From: Methanolinea sp. UBA473
GTDB lineage: Archaea; Halobacteriota; Methanomicrobia; Methanomicrobiales; Methanospirillaceae
Direction: 5' to 3'
Length of the DNA stretch: 20,406 nt
Assembly (NCBI GenBank): GCA_002509495.1
Contig: DAEV01000089.1
Coordinates: 1 to 20,406, forward strand
Positions within the stretch are counted from its first letter, which is position 1, and each line of letters starts with the position of its first letter. The translations under genes were made by a program, and so were the position numbers. Shown here piece by piece: positions 13,973 through 20,406 of this stretch. The notes under the pieces were generated by a model. It was not told the DNA's origin. It did no database searches and was given only the letters and a program-made list of their open reading frames with translations.

Positions 13973-15226
13973 TTAGACTTTCACGGACCGGTTATCAAGA
14001 ATTTTAATGCTGCCATGCCCGGGTTTTATCAATAATCCATGCCGGTTAAGTGTATCAAGTGCCTCTTCGAAATCACTTTCATTTCTAAAAGAGGTTATCT
14101 GCTTACGCACTTCGTTGAGAGGAATCGGTATCTCTAGCCCGTAGGAATCCACAAGTTCGATGTAGAGCTTCCGGGACTTATCATCAAGACGGTAGAGACG
14201 CGATACGCTGTACTGTGTGCTCACAACCTTCTTTGCCCGATAATACATGTCCGACCAGAGATCAACGGCCTCAGTAACATCTTTTTTTGACAATTTCAAA
14301 TGAGCCTGATACCGGGCAAAAGAAAGGCTTAAACGAGGTACCAGTGAACCGAAATCCTGCGTATAAGGAACCCAACCGGACCCTTTGAACTCGTCAACAA
14401 TTTTATAAAGAGTATCGGTTACATACGATTCAAGGTTGGAGGGAATCTGCGGCTTAATAATGAGGGAATCCAGAATAAATGCCGTTACCATAGGATTGAG
14501 GCTTTGCATATCCAGGGAATAGCTCTTGGTGGAACGGATCTCGACGTCATCTAAAACCACGGGAATATGCATAGCGAGCCGTTCGGGATTTAGGTAGGCA
14601 AGATTGATCTCCTTGGCTTTCGTATTCTCGATATTCTTCTCCTGTTCTGATATGGTGTAGTAAAAGGGGGAGGTGGTTTTCCGGAATTCCTTCGGAATGA
14701 TATTCAAACTCTTTTTAAATCCGAGCCATGGCTTCTTTTTCCCGAGGATAGCTGCATACACACCGCCCTTCTCTTCGTGCAAAGGAGGGGAAGAGACTGC
14801 ATACAAAGCTGAGCAGAGAGCAACGCTATCAACGATCTCCTCTTCCCCCTGATAGGGTTTTGTGAAATAATCGTGAATCTCATCCGGACTGAGAATGCCT
14901 CGTTTTGTTAGAACGGTATTGGGATCGATGGGAGACCAGGCATCCACATTTTTTACCACGAGTGTGTAAAACCCATCCCGGTCTTTCATGCGATCCTGGT
15001 GCACCGCCGATACGGAAGCCTTGACCAATGTACCTTTTTCAGGAGGTGCGCAGTGCGCAATATAAACCTCCCGTTTAGGGGTTTGTAAGAACGGAGATGG
15101 ATCGAGATAGAACACGGTTCCGGAAGAGTGAATGGGACGGACGAATCCCGTGTCCTCACGGTAAAAGATTAATTCTTTCTCGATTGCGGAGAGACTGTGC
15201 CCATACATTCGGTCTTTCAGTATCAT
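13973..15226 (-). CDS. MCM-like protein without visible ATPase motifs
   Basis: This 417-residue protein has an N-terminal segment (about residues 60-115) with the pattern KGTLVKASVSAVHQDRMKD.GFYTLVVKNVDAW, suggesting an OB-fold. Its C-terminal third (about 250-415) resembles the lid helices and winged-helix tail of MCM helicases, with LVPRLSLSFARYQAHLKLSK, then a segment ending EALDTLNRHGLLI. Between them no Walker A, Walker B or arginine finger can be found, so it is not expected to hydrolyse ATP. It may be a degenerate MCM derivative of a mobile element, or an origin-binding or MCM-decoy protein. GGGAGG precedes the ATG. The base composition is more AT-rich than the core genes. It follows a winged-helix gene and an integrase on the same strand. 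The MCM link is from pattern only. Confidence 0.55.
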   Translation of the reverse strand: MILKDRMYGHSLSAIEKELIFYREDTGFVRPIHSSGTVFYLDPSPFLQTPKREVYIAHCAPPEKGTLVKASVSAVHQDRMKDRDGFYTLVVKNVDAWSPIDPNTVLTKRGILSPDEIHDYFTKPYQGEEEIVDSVALCSALYAVSSPPLHEEKGGVYAAILGKKKPWLGFKKSLNIIPKEFRKTTSPFYYTISEQEKNIENTKAKEINLAYLNPERLAMHIPVVLDDVEIRSTKSYSLDMQSLNPMVTAFILDSLIIKPQIPSNLESYVTDTLYKIVDEFKGSGWVPYTQDFGSLVPRLSLSFARYQAHLKLSKKDVTEAVDLWSDMYYRAKKVVSTQYSVSRLYRLDDKSRKLYIELVDSYGLEIPIPLNEVRKQITSFRNESDFEEALDTLNRHGLLIKPGHGSIKILDNRSVKV

Positions 15227-15337
15227 GAGGCCTCCCCGAAAGTGAGATTATTCAGCACGCATACACTAGTACGACCTTTCATAATAGGTAATCGGTTGGA
15301 CTCTGTGAAAGTGGCAATATTAAAAAAGTGAGGATAA

Positions 15338-15757
15338 TTAAGGCTTGATCCGTGACCTCGCAGGGTATCCCAAGGCTTCTAATTCTTCAATCGCCCGTTC
15401 TATCTCTTCTGCCTTCAGACCATCAACGACTTCCAGTCTCTTGTAGGAAGGAGTTGCATTTGGATCGTCCAAGAAATATTGAAGGAAAATTTCTGTTTCA
15501 GGTAATATTTTACCGGACAATTCATCGACGCTTTCATCATCGAACAAATTGTAATCCTTTCCCAAAGAAGACAGTTCACCTGCGGTTCTGTCCACCATGA
15601 TAAAAAGTTCATTTTCCGCAAGAGATGCAAAGGCTTCCATTACTCTGTAGGTTTCAACCCCTGTATTATCAGCAACGGTTGTCGCAGGGAGGGGATATTC
15701 TTCTCCTTGAAGAAATTTAAGTACAATCCGCTCTTCCAGATTTAAATTGAACCTCAT
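15338..15757 (-). CDS. Winged-helix DNA-binding protein of the integrated element
   Basis: This 139-residue acidic protein begins with a segment typical of a winged helix: residues about 6-55, EERIVLKFLQGEEYPLPATT then VADNTGVETYRVMEAFASLAENELFIMV. A second, shorter helical unit (about 100-135, with KAEEIERAIEELEALGY) may be another half of a tandem fold. It probably acts as repressor or as replication accessory of the element. A TATA-like CAAATATGG and overlapping palindromes at the predicted start site suggest self-repression. The gene lies between the frameshifted integrase and the MCM-like gene on one strand. The family is not recognised by name. Confidence 0.6.
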   Translation of the reverse strand: MRFNLNLEERIVLKFLQGEEYPLPATTVADNTGVETYRVMEAFASLAENELFIMVDRTAGELSSLGKDYNLFDDESVDELSGKILPETEIFLQYFLDDPNATPSYKRLEVVDGLKAEEIERAIEELEALGYPARSRIKP

Positions 15758-15770
15758 ACTTGATACAGTG

Positions 15771-15803
15771 CTCCTAGGAGGAATCCTCTTGAGGCCATAT
15801 TTG
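15771..15803 (-). promoter_or_regulatory. TATA box with overlapping palindromes at the start site
   Basis: On the minus strand CAAATATGG (15795-15803) predicts transcription starting near 15774. This falls inside the perfect palindrome CTCCTAGGAG (15771-15780), which overlaps GAGGA and TCCTC arms at 15778-15788. The alternating CTCC/GGAG half-sites look like an operator for the winged-helix product. The GGAG is 15 bases from the ATG, too far for a usual ribosome site. Confidence 0.45.
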
Positions 15804-15836
15804 ACTTTCGTGCATGCAGTGAAAATGGGTTAGAGA

Positions 15837-17053
15837 TTATTGGGAAGAGTTGATCGACTCCCTTACCAATCGGTCAACGTATTCTTTCAATGCCTGAGGA
15901 TTCTTCAAAATGTAATTCTGGATCTTTTCTTCCTCATTCTCTGCTTCTTCGGTGAATGAGTGCCCGCAAACAACACAGTAGTTTGCGATAGGGGAGTTGA
16001 TCGTCTGGCAATGGGCGCATTGTCGTGGCTCCAGCCGGGAGTCCTTCCCCTTTCTGTCATCGGGGGAGATCCCGTAGACCTGCAATAGTTCAGAATCAAT
16101 ATCAGAGCCGGTAAGATGGGTATAGGTTTCGAACATCTTCGAGTTGATCGAGCCCCACATCATGAGTTTGATTGCGCTCTCGGAAACCCCTTCCTGGATC
16201 AGGTGGGTAATCCGGCTGTGCCTGAAGAGGTGCGGAGTGATATGTTTCGTAATCTTCGCCCGTTCTGCTAACCGATCGAGCTGTTTCAGATCATCGCATG
16301 AGTGAGCGGTTTCTTATTCCGGTTCAGGAACACCAGGGAATCTCCCTCAGCTACTCCCGGATAATCGTGTCTCCATTGTGCCAGGTATTCTTTCCCCATG
16401 ATGATCCGGACATATCTGGGTATCCCGGTTTTGAAATTGACATTGACAATTACTCCATAGTGGTCGAATTTGATGTCTCCCCACCGCATTGTCCCGATTT
16501 CGCCGACACGAAATCCCCCCTCGTAAAGCATGGTGATGATTGCCCGGTCCATGCTGCGGCTGCAGGCCTTGATCATAGCCCTGATTTCATCGGGAGTGAG
16601 GAGAGCGGAGGCCGTCTTTGTCATGGGGTCCTTCCGGGGAGTCTTGAGTTTCCGCAGTCTTTTTTCGGAGATGAATGAATACTCGTTCTCGATGAGCCAG
16701 AGGTAAAATTGTTTCAGAATCGCCACATAATCGCTGATCGTATTCTGTTTGAACGGCCGCCCCCGGAGATTCAAACCACTCTTCAGGGCCGGTACTCCAG
16801 CGTAGAGATCGGTGATGGTATTCTCAGAGAACTCACCAATGAAACGACGCCATCCAAGGAGGGTGAAGACCAGTTTGTTCGCCCTGCCGACGCTGATACC
16901 CACACAGGAACGGCGCTCGGCAATGAATTCGCGGATGAGCTGGGCATCGCGTAATGTGATTCTTTCGGTCAAAAGAGCGGTGTCAATGGCCCGAAGTTGG
17001 TATTCGTGTTTGATCGAATGAAAAACTTCGTGAATGGACGTGGTAGGTTCCAT
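15837..17053 (-). pseudogene. Frameshifted tyrosine recombinase (integrase) with zinc ribbon
   Basis: Two frames together give one integrase of about 405 residues. The first (17053 to 16286) holds the N-terminal helical DNA-binding domain and the start of the catalytic domain, with Arg182 in GGFRVGE and Lys208 in FKTG. It ends at a TGA. The second frame, one base off, continues with D-D-L-K-Q-L, the HxxR box (H-L-F-R-H), the W of M-W-G-S and the Tyr of F-E-T-Y-T-H, then a zinc ribbon (C-x2-C near 16010-16025 and C-x2-C near 15950-15965). The break lies between about 16286 and 16310 and needs one extra base to be repaired, so the protein lacks half its catalytic residues. A sequencing error remains possible. 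No slippery heptamer was seen. It resembles the intact integrase at 17224. Confidence 0.85.
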
Positions 17054-17114
17054 GAAAAGAGGTCAGAAAACGAGCTGATAAACATTTGGAAGGGAACGCG
17101 ACATTTTGTCTGGA

Positions 17115-17167
17115 TGCGAGGGGAGGGATTTGAACCCGCGAACCCCTTCGGGAACGGATCTTGAGTC
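17115..17167 (-). other. Attachment-site scar: 3' fragment of tRNA-Leu(CAA)
   Basis: On the minus strand the bases from the anticodon loop (CTCAAGA, anticodon CAA) through the variable arm (CCCGAAGGGG), the T arm (GCGGG, loop TTCAAAT) and the acceptor 3' strand (CCCTCGC plus A73 at 17115) are present. The 5' half is absent: bases before the loop do not pair with TCCGT. The T stem has one C-T mismatch (CCCTC for CCCGC), suggesting decay. It is therefore a fragment, as left where an integrase recombines within a tRNA gene. The intact gene is outside the window. Confidence 0.8.
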
Positions 17168-17190
17168 TTATACCATCAAATAGTATAAGA
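17166..17190. repeat. Perfect 8+8 inverted repeat at the attachment site
   Basis: The arms TCTTATAC (17166-17173) and GTATAAGA (17183-17190) flank a 9-base AT-rich centre and abut the tRNA fragment at the anticodon loop. It could be a recombinase-binding arm site or an operator for the integrase promoter just to its right. Confidence 0.5.
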
Positions 17191-17198
17191 TACATTAA

Positions 17199-17210
17199 AG
17201 TATTTTAAGG
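17199..17210 (+). promoter_or_regulatory. TATA box for the intact integrase
   Basis: AGTATTTTAAGG lies about 20 bases before the ATG at 17224 in a strongly AT-rich patch. Transcription would start at or next to the ATG, so the mRNA is probably leaderless; no ribosome site is present. Confidence 0.55.
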
Positions 17211-17223
17211 TTTAGTTAGATCT

Positions 17224-18390
17224 ATGTATCCCGAGCTCTGTAAAATGAAAAGACTCGATCCGGTCAATATCAAATACCTCGAAGGATACATCCGAGCTCT
17301 CACACTGCAGCAGCTTCGCACAACCAGTATCAACGACAAACTCCGACGGGTTTATGCATTTCTCATCTTCTTCGAATTTCAGGATTTGATGAAGGCCACG
17401 CCAAAAGATATCGAAGATTTCCTCATCTCCCGCAAAACCAAACCGACTAAACGGGGAAGGCCCTGCTCGCATGCAACCATCCAGGGTGATATGCTCGGCA
17501 TAAAATTATTTTTCCGGTATCTTCGGCCAGCTGACGAAGTGAAATTATTCGAGAACATTAAAATCAAACGACAGAAGAACCGCCTTCCGGTTGAACGGTT
17601 GCTCAGCCGGTCCGACATTGAGAAGCTGGTGGCTGCCTGCGATACCCAGCGGGACCGGGCCCTGGTCATGCTTCTGTGGGACTCAGGCTGCCGCATCAAT
17701 GAAGTTTTGTCGAGGAATGTAGGCAACATCGAGTTCGACCGGTACGGGGCTGTTATGGTCGTGGACGGCAAGACCGGGCAGCGGCGGCTCCGGCTCACGG
17801 CCTGCGTGGGGGATCTCCAGACCTGGATCAACACCCACCCGATGAAGGAGAACCCGGAGGCCCCGCTCTTCATCACCTACAACCGGTACGGGTTCGGGCG
17901 CAAGCGGGTTCATGAACACACCGTCGCAAACCGCCTGAAGGTGCTCGCTGAGCTGGCGAAGATCAAGAAGCCCGTCCACCCCCACGCCATCCGCCACGCC
18001 CGGCTTACCGACCTCGCAAAGCAGGGGTTCTCGGAGATGGAACTGCGGATCATTGCCGGGTGGGAAGCGGCGAGCGGGATGCCGGCGATCTACGTCCACA
18101 TGTCCGGGGCCGATGTGGAGCGCAAGGTGCTGCAGAAGGCCGGCCTGTGCGAAGACGAGGAGTTCAAGGAAACAGCACTGGAGGCCATCCGCTGCCCCCG
18201 GTGCAGGACCATCAATGCCCACGACTCGATGTTCTGCAAGATCTGCTCGGCAACCCTGACGGATATCGCGGCAAAACAGGTCGATACGATGCACCAGACT
18301 GTGATGAACAACCTCGATGCCATAACCTCATGGGTCGAGCATAAGAAGGCCGAACAGACTGCTGGTACTGGCATGGCAAAATCATCATGA
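17224..18390 (+). CDS. Tyrosine recombinase (integrase) with C-terminal zinc ribbon
   Basis: This 388-residue protein has an N-terminal helical DNA-binding domain (about 10-105) and a catalytic domain (about 125-300) with all active-site residues: Arg157 in GCRINE, Lys183 in DGKTG, His254 and Arg257 in HAIRH, Trp280 in GWEA and Tyr290 in AIYVHM. A zinc ribbon follows with Cys324, 327, 338 and 341. It is thus likely to be active in site-specific DNA cutting and joining. It lies beside the tRNA-Leu fragment and points away from the frameshifted integrase on the left. From about codon 126 (nt 17600) the codons become far more GC-rich, suggesting that the catalytic part and the N-terminal domain have different histories. 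A run of eight T follows the stop. Confidence 0.93.
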   Translation: MYPELCKMKRLDPVNIKYLEGYIRALTLQQLRTTSINDKLRRVYAFLIFFEFQDLMKATPKDIEDFLISRKTKPTKRGRPCSHATIQGDMLGIKLFFRYLRPADEVKLFENIKIKRQKNRLPVERLLSRSDIEKLVAACDTQRDRALVMLLWDSGCRINEVLSRNVGNIEFDRYGAVMVVDGKTGQRRLRLTACVGDLQTWINTHPMKENPEAPLFITYNRYGFGRKRVHEHTVANRLKVLAELAKIKKPVHPHAIRHARLTDLAKQGFSEMELRIIAGWEAASGMPAIYVHMSGADVERKVLQKAGLCEDEEFKETALEAIRCPRCRTINAHDSMFCKICSATLTDIAAKQVDTMHQTVMNNLDAITSWVEHKKAEQTAGTGMAKSS

Positions 18391-18395
18391 CGCGC

Positions 18396-18473
18396 TTTTT
18401 TTTCCTTACGCTCAACGGGGCCGCGGCAATCCAAGATTTTCTGACGAAAATCTTCTTCACTGCCTGCGGCAGT
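18396..18473 (+). terminator. T-run and two hairpins after the integrase
   Basis: Eight T at 18396-18403 start 5 bases after the stop, typical of archaeal termination. Two perfect hairpins follow: AAGATTTTC (18433-18441) with GAAAATCTT (18446-18454), then ACTGCC (18459-18464) with GGCAGT (18468-18473). The rest of the gap to 18606 is rich in CGAG and GCGG words and holds no gene. Confidence 0.5.
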
Positions 18474-18606
18474 CCCCACTGCATGAGATTCCCCCTTTCC
18501 CAGTATTGACTGATACAGAGAGAGGAGCCGGTCCGCTAAGCGAGTGCGAGTACGCCGCCAGGTGCACGAAGCATGCGGAGCGGGGCGGCGATCAATAATC
18601 CGGCAG

Positions 18607-18930
18607 TCATTCGGATTTTCGCTCATCAGACTTCCTGTTTTCACCAGCCGTCCGTCCCGTCATAAACAGATTTTTATGCGGTGCTTTGTGCTCGTGATGG
18701 TCTGCCAGCCGTTTCGCCTCTTCACGGGCCTTCAGTTTGTCCTTGAAGCCGGTAAAGAGAATACGGATATCGTCAATATCATCCTTGAGATATGCCGCTT
18801 CACGATATTCGATAAGAACGATCTGGCCTTCAGGTCCTAAGTGATGTTCCTCACTCTTCCCAGTCATGTATCGTTCCCGCTGTTCTTTTGTCGGGGCAGC
18901 ATATTTATCGGCATATCGGAAAACGCCCAT
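18607..18930 (-). CDS. Hypothetical charged protein of the accessory region
   Basis: This 107-residue protein is highly charged and mostly helical. The middle (about 35-75) has Q-I-V-L-I-E-Y-R-E-A-A-Y-L-K-D-D-I-D-D-I-R, then a lysine/arginine/glutamate helix (FKDKLKAREEAKRLAD) that could be a coiled coil or a nucleic-acid-binding helix. Three histidines cluster near residue 80. The ATG is preceded by AAGGGA about 6 bases upstream, a good ribosome site. No family is recognised. It lies between the integrase and a TPR cassette, facing left, and its codon use is average for the region. Confidence 0.55.
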   Translation of the reverse strand: MGVFRYADKYAAPTKEQRERYMTGKSEEHHLGPEGQIVLIEYREAAYLKDDIDDIRILFTGFKDKLKAREEAKRLADHHEHKAPHKNLFMTGRTAGENRKSDERKSE

Positions 18931-18993
18931 TGTTATTCCCTTCTGATACCTGACTGTTGATGTGCATGGAGATAAAATACCGGGTGGGCCACG

Positions 18994-19025
18994 GACGCTC
19001 AGTCATGTTCGCTCGCCCTCGCGGG
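18994..19025 (+). repeat. 32-base direct repeat, left copy
   Basis: This copy matches 20238-20269 at 27 of 32 positions (counted by eye), both starting GACGCTC and ending CCTCGCGGG. The two copies are in the same orientation about 1.24 kb apart and flank the two genes at 19089 and 19571. Confidence 0.6.
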
Positions 19026-19088
19026 GGTCCCGGCCTTCCGATCATTTTTCCATAACGTTCATCGGCACCAACCGCAATATGAAAATGT

Positions 19089-19511
19089 ATGCCTGATGCC
19101 CGGGAACTCTGCGACAGCGCAATCGAACTCGCAGAGCAGGGCAGATTCGATGAGGCAATTCAGGTAATGAATTCGGTCATCAGGACAGATTCCAACAATC
19201 CTAATATCTGGTATAACAAGGGCCTCATCCATTACAACCAGGAGGATTACATCGCCGCTGTCAATTGCTTTGCTCAGGCCGCAGACATTGAACCGGGCTT
19301 TACCGATGCGCTTTACAACAAAGGACTTGCTCTCATGAAGATTGGAAAGTATACTCAGGCAATCCGTGTGTTTGATGCGGTCATCAGACAGGATCCAAAA
19401 AACCGGCAGGCACGAGTCGCATGGAAGCAGGCCAACGGAGCCCTGCTTTCAAAGATTGCCCCGGCATCCCCTGCATCGGATATCCAGACCCGGTTGGTGA
19501 AGGAAAAGTGA
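19089..19511 (+). CDS. TPR-repeat protein
   Basis: This 140-residue protein is built of about three tetratricopeptide repeats (residues about 4-36, 38-70 and 72-104), with the canonical W/Y-x-x-L/G-x-x-x-x-x-x-x-x-A/F-x-x-x-A-x-x-x-x-x-x-x-P spacing visible as NIWYNKGLIHYNQEDYIAAV and ALYNKGLALMKIGKYTQAI. A 35-residue charged tail follows. Such proteins act as protein-protein scaffolds; the partner is unknown, though the next gene (60 bases downstream, same strand) is a candidate. There is no signal peptide or membrane segment. The start is the ATG at 19089; no strong ribosome site is seen. TPR proteins of this type are numerous in Methanomicrobiales. Confidence 0.85.
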   Translation: MPDARELCDSAIELAEQGRFDEAIQVMNSVIRTDSNNPNIWYNKGLIHYNQEDYIAAVNCFAQAADIEPGFTDALYNKGLALMKIGKYTQAIRVFDAVIRQDPKNRQARVAWKQANGALLSKIAPASPASDIQTRLVKEK

Positions 19512-19570
19512 GGTCGCCAGTTCTGGTAACGTATCAAATCGGAACTGGTTAAGGAGTTCGGGAAGATTGT

Positions 19571-20200
19571 ATGAAACAACGAAACGAACGGAAAATCTCT
19601 CCTAAAGAATTATCAGAAACCGCACTCAATGCGTGTCTTGATCAGGTTATTTTCGAGTGGGGCGAAGGCTTTTGTGCAAGTCAGCATTTCAGGAATCTGA
19701 GTGGGGATGAACGGTTGCAGTCGGAAAGCATTGTCGGGTTCTTTACCGATATGATGTTCAGTTATCTTGGGCTTGTCCCGCAGGAATGGGATGCTGATGC
19801 GATGAAAGAATGCTGCATTCACATTTTCCCTGAAAAGATGTCAGAAGGTCCTGAATTTTTCCGATGCGTTGTTCCGGTACTATCAGCGTTCTTTGCATAT
19901 CTCGATGAACACCATCTTCAAAAAAATGCCGGGGCTCTGGTCCGCGAGATAAAAAACCTGCACGAACGTATTATGGAACGGTCATCCAATCCTGACAACT
20001 GGGGAATGTCAAAAAGATTTGTGATGGCGGCCCGCTCTGACGGGATCGATATCATGAATCCCAAAGCTGTCCACAAGTATATTGAAGCATACAACCGGAA
20101 GGTCCTCAAAGAAGGGCCGGCTTCAAGCATGTTTTTCAATGCACCGCACGATTCCGAAGTGGTATTGCGTAAAGGTAAAAAAACATCACGGAAACGGTGA
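19571..20200 (+). CDS. Hypothetical helical protein paired with the TPR gene
   Basis: This 209-residue protein is predicted to be almost wholly helical. Notable are F-F-T-D-M-M-F-S-Y-L-G near residues 57-67, a segment with two adjacent cysteines (E-C-C-I-H), an F-F-A-Y-L-D-E-H-H-L stretch, and W-G-M-S-K-R-F-V-M-A-A-R-S-D-G-I-D-I near 143-160, which recalls a group of bacterial and archaeal helical proteins often found with SEC-C motifs; the SEC-C cysteine motif itself is absent. The C-terminus is strongly basic (KGKKTSRKR), perhaps binding nucleic acid. AAGGAG is 14 bases before the ATG. It follows the TPR gene by about 60 bases and both are enclosed by the 32-base direct repeats. Function unknown. 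Confidence 0.65.
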   Translation: MKQRNERKISPKELSETALNACLDQVIFEWGEGFCASQHFRNLSGDERLQSESIVGFFTDMMFSYLGLVPQEWDADAMKECCIHIFPEKMSEGPEFFRCVVPVLSAFFAYLDEHHLQKNAGALVREIKNLHERIMERSSNPDNWGMSKRFVMAARSDGIDIMNPKAVHKYIEAYNRKVLKEGPASSMFFNAPHDSEVVLRKGKKTSRKR

Positions 20201-20237
20201 ATTCCGGTCATCTCCTGCTGCTTGTCCGGGAAGTACA

Positions 20238-20269
20238 GACGCTCGGTCATGTTCGCGAATCCTCGCGGG
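20238..20269 (+). repeat. 32-base direct repeat, right copy, in CGCTC-rich DNA
   Basis: This is the second copy of the repeat at 18994-19025. It opens a stretch to the window end (20406) that is dense in CGCTCG, CACTCGCACGCTCG and TTCGC words, without an ORF that looks real. Confidence 0.6.
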
Positions 20270-20406
20270 CGCAGAGACCAACAAATCCGCGCTCGCTCGT
20301 TCTCGCTTCACATCGCCTCACTGCTCTTCCCGGTTGATCGGGCAGACAAAGACGCACCCCTTCACTCGCACGCTCGCTTCAGGGCTTGCTGCCCCGGCCC
20401 GCTCCT

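Larger units (their letters stand above)
13376..18403. mobile_element. Integration hot spot with two divergent integrases
   Basis: The stretch holds a frameshifted integrase with a winged-helix gene and an MCM-like gene on its left, a 3' tRNA-Leu fragment in the middle and an intact integrase on its right. This is the pattern of two integrative elements sharing one tRNA attachment site. Outer borders are not visible, since no second tRNA copy occurs in the window; coordinates are nominal. Confidence 0.5.

Noticed and set aside
16286..16310. Programmed minus-one frameshift in the left integrase
   Set aside because: No slippery heptamer or downstream pseudoknot was seen at the junction; mutation or sequencing error is simpler.
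17115..17167. A complete tRNA gene at this site
   Set aside because: The 5' half (acceptor 5' strand, D arm, anticodon 5' stem) is absent and the T stem has a mismatch, so it is only a fragment.
20201..20406. CRISPR-like array in the CGCTC-rich end of the window
   Set aside because: The short words are irregularly spaced and differ in length; there are no regular repeat-spacer units anywhere in the window.

Overview
The window looks like a chromosome segment of a methanogenic archaeon, most likely of the order Methanomicrobiales. The strongest marker is a two-domain ABC ATPase of the AtwA type (methyl-coenzyme M reductase component A2, 4336-6066), which is found in methanogens. High GC content, TATA-box promoters, near-leaderless starts and small DUF134, DUF2178 and cupin genes fit the same group. 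The order-level assignment is an inference from family recall.

Left part (1-12.2 kb) is mostly ordinary chromosome: carbamate kinase, an HdeD-like membrane protein, a six-gene plus-strand operon of coiled-coil and phasin-like small proteins (1850-3903), atwA with a small downstream gene, a DUF134 regulator, a cupin, a DUF2178 membrane protein overlapping its XRE regulator, a second cupin coupled to a CxxC protein, histidinol dehydrogenase, and a lysine 2,3-aminomutase-family radical SAM enzyme. In that enzyme both side-chain-reading aspartates are replaced, which suggests a glutamate-like substrate.

Middle part (12.2-13.9 kb) is gene-poor. It holds a G-quadruplex-type tract, a small secreted protein, about 500 bases without a credible gene, a 45-residue protein preceded by two interleaved perfect inverted repeats, and a zinc-ribbon gene broken by an in-frame TGA.

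Right part (13.9-20.4 kb) is an integration hot spot. Two tyrosine recombinases with C-terminal zinc ribbons point away from each other. Between them lies a short 3' fragment of a tRNA-Leu(CAA) gene, a typical attachment-site scar. The left integrase carries a one-base frameshift and is followed by a winged-helix protein and a 417-residue protein that resembles MCM in its outer domains but shows no Walker motifs, probably the replication or control module of a decaying element. The right integrase is intact and is followed by an unknown 107-residue protein and a two-gene cassette (TPR protein plus a 209-residue helical protein) flanked by a 32-base direct repeat. The most promising undescribed items are the phasin-like operon, the aminomutase, the MCM-like protein with its element, and the interleaved inverted repeats.
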